A DNA stretch of 64,000 nucleotides from Rhizobium sp. R634 (GCF_002211305.1 NZ_LOKW01000009.1:57898-121897), one strand, 5' to 3'. Positions 26,365 to 35,242 are shown, counted from the stretch's first letter. The notes: a model not told the origin generated them from the sequence alone. Made by a program: numbers and translations.

Positions 26365-26724
26365 CGCGTCTCCCCAAGTCTCGAAGGCGCGGAGCTTCGA
26401 TCGGGAAAGTGTCGGAAATGAGCTTCAAACGTGTCATCTTTGGCGCCGCGTGCAAAAGTAGCAATGAGCGGCGATCGGTGTGGCTTGCGAGGCCGTCAAG
26501 ACCGGATCGGCGGCCGAAAGTTAAACTTCGGCAATGATCGGCTTTGATGGCTCTGAAGTCGTTGCGCATCCGGCCGCAGTCGGCTACATCAAGCCCGTCA
26601 ATGGCTGGGCAATCCCGGCCACGTAAGCGTTAACGTCACTCAACGCGTATGATCGAACGGCTTTGCGGCTTCGATCTGCGCGACTGTGTCCTGCGGATCG
26701 AGTCTTGAAAGCTCCTGAGGACAC
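26365..26724. other. intergenic region, nothing recognised
   Basis: 360 bp between the divergent Rap1a-like and siderophore-interacting genes. I see no coding frame, repeat or clear operator, and no recognisable Fur or RirA box. Confidence 0.5.
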
Positions 26725-27495
26725 ATGGACAACAAACCCTTCAACGAACAGGCTTCATCGGCTCCCGGCATCGAGTGGGTCCGCCACGACACGCGCCGGC
26801 GCTCGCTGACCGTCGAAAGCATCACCGACATCACCCCCGGCATGCGCCGCATCATCCTGCGCAGCGAAGAACTCGCCGATTTCATCAGCCTGGCGCCCGA
26901 CGATCACATCAAGATCTTCATTCCCACGGCCGAGGGCGAAGAGCGCCGGGATTACACGCCGCGCCGATATGACAATGCGGCCCGGTCATTGACCATCGAT
27001 TTTGCCCTGCACGAAGCAGGCCCGGTGACGCAATGGGCGCTCGGCGCCCGCCCCGGCGACAGGCTCGGGATCGGCGGTCCGCGCGGCTCGGCCGTCGTTT
27101 CCGCAAGCGTCAAACGCTGGCTGCTGATCGGCGACGAAACGGCGCTGCCGGCGATCGGCCGCCGGATCGAGGAAAGCGGCGCCGGAACCGTCATCACGAT
27201 GATCGCTGCAGTCACCGGCCCCTTGGAAGAGCAGACCTTCGAAACCCGCGCCGAACTCGATATCCGCTGGGCGCACCGGCCGCTATCGCAGGCAACGGAC
27301 GCCGCCGCTCTGCTGAAACTGTTGCGCACAGTCGATATTCAGCCCGAAACCTTCGTCTGGATCGCCGCGGAAGCCGCGGTGACACGCGACATCCGCAACC
27401 ATTTGCTGGCGGAACGCGGCTACCCCCTGAGCTGGATGAAGGCATCCGGCTACTGGGTGTTCGGTAAGGCCGATGCGACGGAGAAATTCGCCTAA
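26725..27495 (+). CDS. siderophore-interacting protein, NAD(P)H ferric-siderophore reductase
   Basis: 256 residues of the SIP family. FAD-binding half with the motif RRDYTPRRYD and HEAGPVTQWALGARPGD; NAD(P)H-binding half with WLLIGDETALPAIGRRIEE and the C-terminal WMKASGYWVFGKA. It releases iron from imported ferric siderophores by reduction in the cytoplasm. There is no transporter beside it. CTGAGGACAC precedes the ATG. Confidence 0.9.
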   Translation: MDNKPFNEQASSAPGIEWVRHDTRRRSLTVESITDITPGMRRIILRSEELADFISLAPDDHIKIFIPTAEGEERRDYTPRRYDNAARSLTIDFALHEAGPVTQWALGARPGDRLGIGGPRGSAVVSASVKRWLLIGDETALPAIGRRIEESGAGTVITMIAAVTGPLEEQTFETRAELDIRWAHRPLSQATDAAALLKLLRTVDIQPETFVWIAAEAAVTRDIRNHLLAERGYPLSWMKASGYWVFGKADATEKFA

Positions 27496-27572
27496 AGCAT
27501 GTCGCGCAAACCCCACTGGCCGCCGCCCGGGATTCCGGGCGACTGCCGGACAAAACATCGCCGCCACCATTG

Positions 27573-27583
27573 CGATTTAATCG
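27573..27583. promoter_or_regulatory. probable OhrR operator upstream of ohrR
   Basis: Palindrome CGATT-T-AATCG followed by GATGCG. The same 17-base string occurs at both operators upstream of ohr. It lies 52 bp before the ohrR start, fitting autorepression. Confidence 0.65.
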
Positions 27584-27634
27584 GATGCGATATATATTGG
27601 AGCCATCCTTGAACGATCTGGACAGGATAGGCCG

Positions 27635-28108
27635 ATGCCCACGTCTAAAACCGCAAAACAGTCCGATGCACCCGCACCCCGGAAGCTTTCGAACTTCCTG
27701 TGTTTCGCGATCTATTCGGCCAACCTCGCCTTCGGCCGCGCCTACAAGCCGCTCCTGGACGAGCTCGGCCTGACCTACACCCAATACATCGCCCTGGTGG
27801 CGCTCTCCGAAGAGGACGACCAGACGGTCAGCATGCTCGGGGAAAAGCTGTTCCTCGAATCCAACACGCTGACGCCCATTCTCAAGAAGCTGGAATCCTC
27901 CGGCCTTATCACCCGCCATCGCGATCCTGCCGATGAACGGCAGGTGCGCGTCAACCTGACGCCGGCGGGCCGCGATCTTGTCGAAACCAACCCCGGCTCC
28001 GCCCTGACCGACGCCATCGGCCTCGGCGATGAATTCCCCGTAGTGCAAAACTCCGTGGCGCGCCTGCGCGACAACTTGCTGCGGGCGCAGGCCGAACCGG
28101 GAAAATGA
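27635..28108 (+). CDS. ohrR: OhrR, MarR-family organic hydroperoxide sensor
   Basis: 157 residues. The reactive cysteine (residue 23) lies in NFLCFAIYSANLAFGRAYKP, the hallmark of OhrR; the tyrosine partners are present (IYSA, YTQYIALVAL). Winged helix at LGEKLFLESNTLTPILKKLE and RDPADERQVRVNLT. Peroxide oxidation of the cysteine releases DNA and induces ohr. The target gene lies 1.7 kb away rather than next door, but both share the CGATTTAATCG operator. Confidence 0.9.
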   Translation: MPTSKTAKQSDAPAPRKLSNFLCFAIYSANLAFGRAYKPLLDELGLTYTQYIALVALSEEDDQTVSMLGEKLFLESNTLTPILKKLESSGLITRHRDPADERQVRVNLTPAGRDLVETNPGSALTDAIGLGDEFPVVQNSVARLRDNLLRAQAEPGK

Positions 28109-28133
28109 GGTTGAAGGCGCATGTCGACGCTGG

Positions 28134-28394
28134 GTGACATGCCAGAAATCCCGATGGGCATTGGTCGAGAATGGGACCGTCTTTCTCGGAAGGCGCAGTT
28201 AGGCATCCGTCATCCCCCGCATTTATCACGTCGACCGATGGCCCGGCGTCCCGAGACTTGTCGATCATGAGCACACCGAACTCAAATGGTTTAGCGCCGC
28301 CGAAATTGAATGCGAGACCGGGCTGGCACCGCCTCAGCTCAGGGCAATCCTCGCGAATCTGCTCAAGAGGGGAATGATATGCGAGACAAGATGA
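28134..28394 (+). pseudogene. NUDIX hydrolase remnant with deleted Nudix box
   Basis: From a GTG at 28134 the frame reads TCQKSRWALVENGTVFLGRR, a typical first strand of a NUDIX hydrolase, then hits TAG at 28200. In the same frame, just after it, the sequence continues as the C-terminal half: VIPRIYHVDRWPGVPRL, HEHTELKWFSAAEIE and LAPPQLRAILANLLKR to a TGA at 28392. The segment that should contain the Nudix box (GX5EX7REUXEEXGU) is missing. This is a decayed gene with an internal deletion. Confidence 0.7.
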
Positions 28395-28451
28395 AGGTGA
28401 GTGCCTTCACACCCTCGCATGCTTGATTGGGCGGGCACTAACTTTCCTTGC

Positions 28452-28585
28452 CCTCATCCCTGTGCTCGTCACAGGGATCCAGCGCGCCCAAGTCCTTGGG
28501 CGCAGGAGACTATCTTGCTTTCAGGAGAGTCACTCACCGCGCCGACGCGCGGTGGCTGGATTCCTGTGACGGGCACAGGAATGAC
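28452..28585. repeat. 132-bp palindromic element, copy 1
   Basis: Outer arms CCTGTG(C/A)(C)..CACAGG, with inner hairpins GCGCCCAAG / CTTGGGCGC and CCGCGC / GCGCGG. Related copies lie at 50085-50220 and 63750-63880. All three are intergenic. The rest of the 28395-28654 gap holds nothing else. Confidence 0.8.
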
Positions 28586-28654
28586 GGAGGAAGGTGGTGC
28601 CTGTGTCCAGATAAACTGACTTGGTGAGGGAGGACAGGTAGTGCCAACCCCACC

Positions 28655-29701
28655 CTACAGCGCAACCGCCCGCGCGACCTGCGCAAGCGCTACCTCCTCC
28701 ATCATCTCCGCCGCTTTCGCATAACCGCCGCCCATGCCGTCGAGGAAGTGCAGGTGTGAATCCGGACGGCCGGAGGGGACGAGGCAGGTCATCAGCGCGT
28801 GCGACTGGCGATGCAGGCCGAAGTCGATTTCGCCGCGCGCCCTCGCCGCCGTGAGAATGGCTTCGACGCTGTCGATCTGTTCGAGCGTGCAGTCCAGCGT
28901 CAGGCGCAGACCGTCGTCGAACTTGCGGAAATCCGAATTGGAGGCGACCTCCGGCCAGGCTGTCGCGCTGACCTCCCGTGCGCCGTCCCTGGGGACCGCA
29001 TTCTCCGCCGAAATCGGATAGGACCGGCGCGGCGCGGCATCGAAAACCGCAAGCACGCGCTTCGCGAGCGCCGCAAACTCCTCCGGGCTCGTATGATCGC
29101 GCGGTTCGACCAGCAGCGACAGGATCTCGCCCTGCCGGCTCGGAAACGGCGCCCAGTCACAGCTGAGGCCGGTCAGGTCGGGCCGCGTCGGGTAGCGCCC
29201 GGGCTTGACGAGATAGCGGCCGTTCCTGATCTGCTGCTCCGCCCATTTGAGCCCGCCGCCTGCAAACATCGCATAGGTCGCCTTTTCGGAGGCGGCGTAG
29301 CGGGCGATCTTCACGTCACGCCCGGCAGCGCGGATTTCGCGCACGGTGAGCAGCCCGACACGCAGGGTCAGGTCGAGGTCGGTGCTGGCAAAGCTCGCGA
29401 CCTGCCGCAATGCCGAGGTCGCGGCCATGAGGCCGTGCGGCGGCAGCGCGAAAGCCGCCCCGTCTCCGCGAAACACGAAGGGAAAATCGAACGAGCCCCA
29501 GGCATTGCCGAGGGCCGCGATGATCGCGGCGCCGGCATAATTGACGTCCTCGTAACGCCCCTGCCCGATCGCCGCCGTCGAGCTGACGACATCGGTGAGC
29601 CCGATCAGCCAATCGTCAGGCAACGGCTCGTAGACATCGGGATCGAGCAAAAGCGAAAACTCGTCATAGGCCCGGTGCGGCTCTGCATGGCTGCTGGTCA
29701 T
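28655..29701 (-). CDS. DUF3095 family protein (class III cyclase-like)
   Basis: 348 residues from the ATG at 29701, with GGAGAATATGCC upstream. The DUF3095 family is distantly related to adenylate cyclases: LIGLTDVVSSTAAIGQGRYE and FVFRGDGAAFALPPHG resemble the two metal-binding strands of class III cyclases, and LTLRVGLLTVREI a later strand. Catalytic activity has not been shown for the family to my knowledge. It lies between ohrR and ohr in the opposite direction to ohrR. Confidence 0.85.
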   Translation of the reverse strand: MTSSHAEPHRAYDEFSLLLDPDVYEPLPDDWLIGLTDVVSSTAAIGQGRYEDVNYAGAAIIAALGNAWGSFDFPFVFRGDGAAFALPPHGLMAATSALRQVASFASTDLDLTLRVGLLTVREIRAAGRDVKIARYAASEKATYAMFAGGGLKWAEQQIRNGRYLVKPGRYPTRPDLTGLSCDWAPFPSRQGEILSLLVEPRDHTSPEEFAALAKRVLAVFDAAPRRSYPISAENAVPRDGAREVSATAWPEVASNSDFRKFDDGLRLTLDCTLEQIDSVEAILTAARARGEIDFGLHRQSHALMTCLVPSGRPDSHLHFLDGMGGGYAKAAEMMEEVALAQVARAVAL

Positions 29702-29794
29702 GGCATATTCTCCGGATCGGTGGCGTTTCGATGGATGCTGGCTCAAAAACGGGTCTGCCGCCGATCGGCAGACCCCCGCTTTCAGGCACGTCCG

Positions 29795-30190
29795 TTAGAC
29801 GAGCCGGGTCTCGACGCCGATATTGCCGTGCGTTGCCTTGGAGTAAGGGCAGATCCCGTGCGCTGCCTCGATCAGTTCCTCGGCGACGCCGCGCTCGATG
29901 CCGGGAAGGCTGACGTCGAAGCGTGCGCGCAGGAAGAAGGAGCCGCCATCGGCGTTGAGGGTGATCTCGGCATCGACCTCGGGACCGGCCGGCAGCTTGA
30001 TCTTCCGCTGCGAGGCGGCGAGCTCGATGGCGCCGATATAGCAAGCCGACCAGGCAGCGCCGAACAGGTTTTCGGCAGCCGGGTGCGGCTGCGGCAGCTT
30101 GATGTCGAGCGTGCCGTCGCTGCTGCGCGCATAGCCTTCGCGGCCGCCGGCGATGTGGGTCTTGCCAGTGAAAAGAAGCTTCTCGGTCAT
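29795..30190 (-). CDS. ohr: Ohr, organic hydroperoxide reductase
   Basis: 131 residues from ATG 30190 with AAGGAAATGACC upstream. The two reactive cysteines are in SACYIGAIELAA and HGICPYSKATHGN, with the conserved Arg in GGREGYARSSDGTL. Ohr detoxifies fatty-acid and other organic hydroperoxides using lipoylated protein as reductant. Two OhrR-type palindromes lie upstream (30226 and 30282). Confidence 0.95.
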   Translation of the reverse strand: MTEKLLFTGKTHIAGGREGYARSSDGTLDIKLPQPHPAAENLFGAAWSACYIGAIELAASQRKIKLPAGPEVDAEITLNADGGSFFLRARFDVSLPGIERGVAEELIEAAHGICPYSKATHGNIGVETRLV

Positions 30191-30225
30191 GGTCATTTCC
30201 TTTCGGTTCGGTTATTTATAGCGTG

Positions 30226-30240
30226 TCCGATTTAATCGGA
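30226..30240. promoter_or_regulatory. OhrR operator 1 of ohr
   Basis: 15-bp perfect palindrome TCCGATTTAATCGGA, 35 bp before the ohr start. It is followed by TGCG, as in the other two copies. Confidence 0.7.
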
Positions 30241-30281
30241 TGCGTATTAATACGCCGAACCGAATTTGATGTCAACACCAT

Positions 30282-30296
30282 TCCGATTTAATCGGA
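30282..30296. promoter_or_regulatory. OhrR operator 2 of ohr
   Basis: Second perfect copy of TCCGATTTAATCGGA, 56 bp (just over five helical turns) from the first. Such spacing suits cooperative binding of two dimers. Confidence 0.65.
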
Positions 30297-30331
30297 TGCG
30301 ATTTAGATCGACCGGATCCGAGGCTTGGCCT

Positions 30332-31528
30332 CTACGCGCTTACGGGCGCCACGGCACGGCCAGTCCGGGTTCCCAACAGCACCGGCGGAACCGCGACGAT
30401 GTATATGGCGACGACGGAGAGCCAGATCGCCCCCGGCCACGCCTGCCGGACGGCGAAGTAGAGTGTCGAGAAGGCCAGCGGACCGATGATCGACGCCAGG
30501 CTGACGGCCGATGTCAGCACGCCCTGCAGCTCGCCCTGGCGGGCGGGATCGACCTGCCGGGTGGCGAGCGCCTGGAATGCCGGCGTGCCGATGCCGGCGA
30601 GCGCAAAGACCGGCATGATGGCGAAGACGATCCAGCCCTCCCTGGCGAAGGCCATGGCGATGAGAGCGATGCAGGCGCAGGCGATGCCGACGACGACGGC
30701 GCCGCGTTCGCCCAGCCGTTTGCTGGCCGGGCCGGGCAAAAGCGCCTGCACCAGCGTCTGGCAGATGCCGAATGCGCCGAGCGACAGGCCGATCCAGAGA
30801 CCGTTCCAATGAAAGGTGTCGAAACCCCACAGTGCCCAGCAGGTGCCATAGGCCTCGCCGGTGGCGCTCAGGATGAAAAACACCAGGATGACCGGCAGGA
30901 GCCCCTTCATCGACAGAACCCAGCGGAGCGGCCGCAGCGGATTGAGGGCGGCGAACTCGATCTTCCCCCGCGCCGGCGCGCGGGACTCCGGCAGAATGAA
31001 GAAGGCCAGCAGGAGATTGCAGGCATTCAGCACGGAAGCGGCGATGAATGGCAGCCGCAGCCACTGGTCGCCGAGCAGCCCGCCGAGCACCGGCCCGACG
31101 ATGAAGCCGATGCCGAAGGTCGCGTTGAACAGGCCGAAGCGGCGGGCTCGCTTATCCTCCGCCGAGATGTCGGTGATGTAAGCCATGGCGACGGAGACGT
31201 TAGCGCTGGTCAGGCCGGCAATGGCGCGGCCGAGCAGCAGCATCCAGAGCTGCGGCGCAATGGCCATGACGAGATAATTGATCGCCGCCCCGCCAAGCGA
31301 AAGCAGCAGCACGGGACGCCTGCCGAGATTGTCGCTCAAGGCGCCGAGCACCGGCGCGAAGACGAACTGCATCAGCGCATAAAGCGCGGTCATGATCCCG
31401 ATATAGGCAGCGACATTGCCGGCATGGGTTACCTCCTGGAGCAGCCGCGGCAGGATGGGGAAGATCAGGCCTATGCCCGCGGCATCGAGGCCGATGGCGG
31501 TGAAGATGACGATGAGGGGTTTATTCAT
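30332..31528 (-). CDS. TetA-like MFS drug exporter
   Basis: 398 residues, 12 membrane segments. Motif A in segment 2-3 loop LGALSDNLGRRPVLLLSLGG and motif C-like IGFIVGPVLGGLLGD fit the DHA1 TCR/Tet group. The ATG at 31528 is the normal start for the family (MNKPLIVIFTAIGLDAAGIG). It is divergent from a TetR gene, the classical tet layout, with near-palindromic operators between them. The true substrate may be another drug rather than tetracycline. Confidence 0.87.
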   Translation of the reverse strand: MNKPLIVIFTAIGLDAAGIGLIFPILPRLLQEVTHAGNVAAYIGIMTALYALMQFVFAPVLGALSDNLGRRPVLLLSLGGAAINYLVMAIAPQLWMLLLGRAIAGLTSANVSVAMAYITDISAEDKRARRFGLFNATFGIGFIVGPVLGGLLGDQWLRLPFIAASVLNACNLLLAFFILPESRAPARGKIEFAALNPLRPLRWVLSMKGLLPVILVFFILSATGEAYGTCWALWGFDTFHWNGLWIGLSLGAFGICQTLVQALLPGPASKRLGERGAVVVGIACACIALIAMAFAREGWIVFAIMPVFALAGIGTPAFQALATRQVDPARQGELQGVLTSAVSLASIIGPLAFSTLYFAVRQAWPGAIWLSVVAIYIVAVPPVLLGTRTGRAVAPVSA

Positions 31529-31583
31529 GATGGCGTCCTTCGGCTCGTGCCGCGCGTCGCGGAAAATGTAGACTGAGATTAAA

Positions 31584-31600
31584 TATGTACTAAGTATATA
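31584..31600. promoter_or_regulatory. TetR-type operator 1 in the tet divergon
   Basis: Near-palindrome TATGTACTAAGTATATA centred on ACT-A-AGT (7 of 8 arm positions match). It is 55 bp before the exporter start. Confidence 0.6.
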
Positions 31601-31632
31601 AATACGCCAAGGCGGCCACCAGTCAAGATAAA

Positions 31633-31649
31633 TGTGTACTGAGTATAAG
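31633..31649. promoter_or_regulatory. TetR-type operator 2 in the tet divergon
   Basis: TGTGTACTGAGTATAAG, a weaker version of the site at 31584, same GTACT-N-AGTATA core, 22 bp before the regulator start. Two sites in the shared promoter suggest both genes are repressed. Confidence 0.55.
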
Positions 31650-31670
31650 ATCCCTGCTATCGATGGCGGC

Positions 31671-32309
31671 ATGTCCACACCGCCAGACCTGCGAACCCGC
31701 AAACGCCTCGCCACGCGACGCGCCATCACCTTGGCCGCCGACCGCCTGTTCCGCGAGCGCGGCTTCGAACATGTGACGGTCGATGAGATCGCCGCTGCCG
31801 CCGATGTCGGGCGGATGACGGTGTTCAACCACTTCCCCCGCAAGGAGGACATGTTCTTCGATCGCGACGAGGAAGGCCGCGAGATCCTTCGTGAGGCCTT
31901 GCGGCAGCGCGATCCCGCCGTTTCGCCGATCGAAACGCTGCGCCGGCTTGCCCACCGCCTCGTCGAGGAGCAGGCGCCTTTCGTTCAATTCTCGGCTGGA
32001 AGCCAGGGTTTCATCGAGACGGTCGAGCGCAGCGACACCCTCAAGGCACGGGCGAGAGCGATCCGCGACGAACTGGCCGGCGTCGTCGCGGCCGGGCTGG
32101 CGGAATGCGCGGGCCGAGGAACGGACGATCCCGCCGCCCATCTCGCCGCCGGCATGCTGCTTTCGATATGGAGCGTGGCCTTCATCGAGGCGCACAAGAC
32201 CTTCCGGCGCAATCACAATCCTGAGGAGGCGAAAGCCGCCTTCCTCGCCCTCGTCGATCAGGGCACCATCGGCATCAAAGCGGCGATGGCGGGCACGCCC
32301 TACGCCTGA
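31671..32309 (+). CDS. TetR-family repressor
   Basis: 212 residues from the ATG at 31671. Helix-turn-helix VTVDEIAAAADVGRMTVFNH FPRKEDMF is canonical TetR; the rest is an all-helical ligand domain. The frame is open to 31632 but that part overlaps the second operator. It should repress the divergent exporter and itself until the exported drug binds. Confidence 0.9.
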   Translation: MSTPPDLRTRKRLATRRAITLAADRLFRERGFEHVTVDEIAAAADVGRMTVFNHFPRKEDMFFDRDEEGREILREALRQRDPAVSPIETLRRLAHRLVEEQAPFVQFSAGSQGFIETVERSDTLKARARAIRDELAGVVAAGLAECAGRGTDDPAAHLAAGMLLSIWSVAFIEAHKTFRRNHNPEEAKAAFLALVDQGTIGIKAAMAGTPYA

Positions 32310-32318
32310 ACACGCGTC

Positions 32319-32927
32319 TCAGGACCGCGGCTGGCCGTCGTCGAACAGCGTGGCGAGCCACTGGTAATATTTCGGCTGCTTCTCCCGCAGTTGGCTGCGC
32401 GAGTAAGGCGGCCGATCGATATCGCCGTAGAGATAGACGCTCGCCGTGACCGCGAAGAATTCCCGGTCGTTGCTCATCATGTAGGAATCGCCCGGCCAGA
32501 GCCCCCGGCCATTGCTGAAGAATTGCCTGACATCGCCATTGCCGAATCCGCCGGGAAGCATCCTGTCGTGATAGGCGTGCAGAAGCTCGTGCAGGATGAT
32601 CGGCTTGTCCGGGTCGAGGCTCCTGACGCGCAGGTCGATGCCGGTCTTGCTGCTGTAATGGCCGGGGCCGAAAGCGGCAGCCGCAGGGTTCGCCCAGATC
32701 GGGATCGTCCGCATGAAGACGAGAACATCAGGCTTCAGATCGACATGCTCGACGATGTCGAGCTGCCGTTTGACGGCCGCGACCATCTCCTTGTCGGGCT
32801 CGGCGCCCCTGGCATTGCTGAGATCGACCTGCCATCCATGATAGGTGAAAACGAGCGGATCAGCCGCTGCCGCGATAGGCATGACCAGAGCGGCGCAAAA
32901 CGCCAGAATTGTCGAAATCCTCCGCAC
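32319..32927 (-). CDS. secreted zincin-like metalloprotease candidate
   Basis: 202 residues. Signal peptide MRRISTILAFCAALVMPIAA with cleavage near AAA-DP. A gluzincin-like zinc site is visible: HELLHAY (residues 113-119) and a downstream Glu (about 156) in SNDREFFAVTASVYLYG. A GHYSSKTGIDLRV strand precedes it. This arrangement fits a small secreted peptidase, related to the anthrax-lethal-factor-like catalytic fold; the substrate is unknown. A purine-rich GAGGAGGGG lies upstream of the ATG. Confidence 0.7.
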   Translation of the reverse strand: MRRISTILAFCAALVMPIAAAADPLVFTYHGWQVDLSNARGAEPDKEMVAAVKRQLDIVEHVDLKPDVLVFMRTIPIWANPAAAAFGPGHYSSKTGIDLRVRSLDPDKPIILHELLHAYHDRMLPGGFGNGDVRQFFSNGRGLWPGDSYMMSNDREFFAVTASVYLYGDIDRPPYSRSQLREKQPKYYQWLATLFDDGQPRS

Positions 32928-33068
32928 CGGCCCCTCCTCGGCATGTCACGCCGACGACTGTCGCACAGGCCGGATAGCGGCACAATTGCCGCATCGGCAT
33001 CAGCCAAGATGCGAGCCGACAGAGGGCCCTTTGCCGGTGCCGTCGACGCAAACCTCCGGGCCTACGCC

Positions 33069-33287
33069 TTAACCGTCGTAATGACCCGAAAGCGCTGCCT
33101 CCGCCGACTTCACGACCACGGCGACATTGACGCCCTTGGTCACGACTGCGCCGGTGGCGCGAAGATCGGCGACCGCCTGCAGTCCGCCGGATTTCGGCGC
33201 CGCGAGAGGCTGCACGGTCTTGGCGTCGAGATCCGCCACCCAAAGATCGTCTTCGCCTTCAATACTGATGACTACAACTCTTGCCAT
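33069..33287 (-). CDS. small protein of unknown function
   Basis: 72 residues, beginning MARVVVISIEGEDDLWVADL. It has beta-rich sequence without a signal peptide or motif I recognise. It is the first gene after the long TPR regulator on the same strand, 26 bp downstream, and so may be in its operon. AAGGGGCAAAGC lies upstream of the ATG. Confidence 0.6.
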   Translation of the reverse strand: MARVVVISIEGEDDLWVADLDAKTVQPLAAPKSGGLQAVADLRATGAVVTKGVNVAVVVKSAEAALSGHYDG

Positions 33288-33313
33288 GCTTTGCCCCTTC
33301 CAGTGATTGATAC

Positions 33314-35242
33314 TTAAAATCCAGCTTTCTTCAGACCTTCGCGATAAAGATCCTTATGCCATTGCTCTTTACTCGGAACTGCCGACAGCCACTTATCCAC
33401 ATCGAAGTCCGGATTGGCTTCGCGAAACCTGCGCACGAACACCCGCGCCTTGTCCTGCCGGCCCAGCATCGCGCAGCTTGCGGCCGACAGCCTGTCCGCC
33501 AGGCTGGGATCCGCCATCTGCCCGATGTAATCCAGTGAAGATTCGAATTCGCCAAGGGCGTAGTTCGCGCCCGCCGCAGTCCAGAAATAGGTGTCCGGGG
33601 CAAGCGGATTCAGCTCGATCGCCCGCTCGATTTTCCTGAGCGCCATGGCCGGAAGCGAGCAATGAACCAAAGTATCCGCATAGTCGGCGATCACGTCGGC
33701 ATAATGCGGAGCAAGGTTTTCCGCCACCTCCATCGCCTCGGCGCTGTCGTCGAAGGCGCCTTGCAGCAGCTTGGCCACGCCGAATTCGCGATAGCCGTCG
33801 GCGAAGTCGGACCGTTTCTCGATCGCCTGCCGCGACGAGGTTTCCGCCGTCTTCAGCAATTCGATATCGCCGCGCGCGGTCAGCAGCCATTCCTTCGAAT
33901 AGGTCCGCGCCATCGAACTCAGCGCCGGCGCGAAATCGGGGCTGACGCTGAGCGCGGCCTTCATTTCCTTGCGCGCCCGCCTCAGATTCGGAAGGGTCAG
34001 CCGCGCCAGATGCCGCCTGCCGACGAGATAGCGATGATAGGCGACCGGATTCAAATCCTCGCGCAACGCTTCATGGCGTTCGATTTCGCTCGACACCGAA
34101 AGCGCGATCTGCCGGGCGACGGCTCGCCTGTCCTTCAGCAGCTCCATGTGATCGAGACTGAATCTTTCGGCCCAGACGATCTGGTTCTGGTCGAAAAAGA
34201 TCAGCTGGGCGAACAAGGTCACCTCGTCGCCCGCATTGCTGATCCTGGTATCGAGGATGTAGTTCACCCGCTGGCGCTCGAAGAAGGCCTTCTGCGTCTC
34301 GGTGTGATGGCCGATCTGGACCGCCGAATAGGGCGCTATGACCTGCAGGCTGTTGAAGGCGCAGAAACCGATGGTGATGTCCTCCACCAGCGACGCCGCG
34401 AGAAACCCGGCCTCGGGCCGGATCGACTGGCTTTTCGGAGGAAGCAGCACCAGGCGCGGAATTTCGAGCCGGATCCTCTCGGCCTCCAGGGAAAGAGCGG
34501 CTTCCTGTCCTTTGGCAGTCGCCGGCGCGGGACGGGAAGAGCTATCGTCACCGCCATTTGCGCCGTCGAGCACGGCGATCCCCCGCAGAATGGAATTCTG
34601 CCGCTTCTCGAAATGATCGCGAAGGTGCTCGACCTCATCCTCCGCCTGGAAGATCGGTATGAGCATCTGCAACGTATCCGGATCCTTCGGTTCGGTGCGA
34701 AACAGGATGACCGCAGCCCTCCTCAGGAGTTCGGTTTCCTTTCGCGACCGCGCCAGCCCGGAAGCAGCCCTCAGCGTGTTTCCAAGAATCTCGACATGGC
34801 AGCTTTCGCGTTCCGCCAGCCACCGCTGAAACTCGCGGCTATGGCAGTTGACCGGCCCGAGAAAGGGCTGGTTCATCAGCTTCACGACATGCTCCAGCCG
34901 GACGAGCGGCTCGCCATCCTCCGCCTGGCCAGGCTGCAACAGATCCGAAGACAGGGAGTCCCGGTTCAAGGAAACCAGATTGGCCTGCAGCGAGAGCAGG
35001 TTCACGCCGAGCTCGGTCTGGCGGGCATTGATCCGCGAAATCACCTTTCGCAACGTCGAAAGCGCGACACCCTTGTCGGCCTCGCCCCAGAGGAAACGGG
35101 CCAAGGTCGAGCGGTCCGCCGAGCCTTGATCGGCGGTGAACAGATAGGCGAGAAGCAGAAGCCCCTTCTCGGGAAAGGCAACCGGATTTCCGCTCCGGTC
35201 AACGAGCTGCAAGCTGCCGAAAGTCTTCAGAACGAAAGTCAT
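33314..35242 (-). CDS. SARP-like transcriptional regulator with TolB-like and TPR domains
   Basis: 642 residues. N-terminal winged helix of the OmpR/SARP type (KTFGSLQLVDRSGNPVAF, LARFLWGEADKGVALSTLRK) followed by a BTAD-like helical region. Residues about 260-390 form a TolB-like domain (RLVLLPPKSQ, GFLAASLVEDITIGFCAFNS, YILDTRISNAGDEVTLFAQL). The C-terminal 250 residues are TPR repeats. The same TolB plus TPR unit is common in rhizobial adenylate cyclases, here replaced by a DNA-binding head. Its regulon is unknown. Confidence 0.8.
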   Translation of the reverse strand: MTFVLKTFGSLQLVDRSGNPVAFPEKGLLLLAYLFTADQGSADRSTLARFLWGEADKGVALSTLRKVISRINARQTELGVNLLSLQANLVSLNRDSLSSDLLQPGQAEDGEPLVRLEHVVKLMNQPFLGPVNCHSREFQRWLAERESCHVEILGNTLRAASGLARSRKETELLRRAAVILFRTEPKDPDTLQMLIPIFQAEDEVEHLRDHFEKRQNSILRGIAVLDGANGGDDSSSRPAPATAKGQEAALSLEAERIRLEIPRLVLLPPKSQSIRPEAGFLAASLVEDITIGFCAFNSLQVIAPYSAVQIGHHTETQKAFFERQRVNYILDTRISNAGDEVTLFAQLIFFDQNQIVWAERFSLDHMELLKDRRAVARQIALSVSSEIERHEALREDLNPVAYHRYLVGRRHLARLTLPNLRRARKEMKAALSVSPDFAPALSSMARTYSKEWLLTARGDIELLKTAETSSRQAIEKRSDFADGYREFGVAKLLQGAFDDSAEAMEVAENLAPHYADVIADYADTLVHCSLPAMALRKIERAIELNPLAPDTYFWTAAGANYALGEFESSLDYIGQMADPSLADRLSAASCAMLGRQDKARVFVRRFREANPDFDVDKWLSAVPSKEQWHKDLYREGLKKAGF

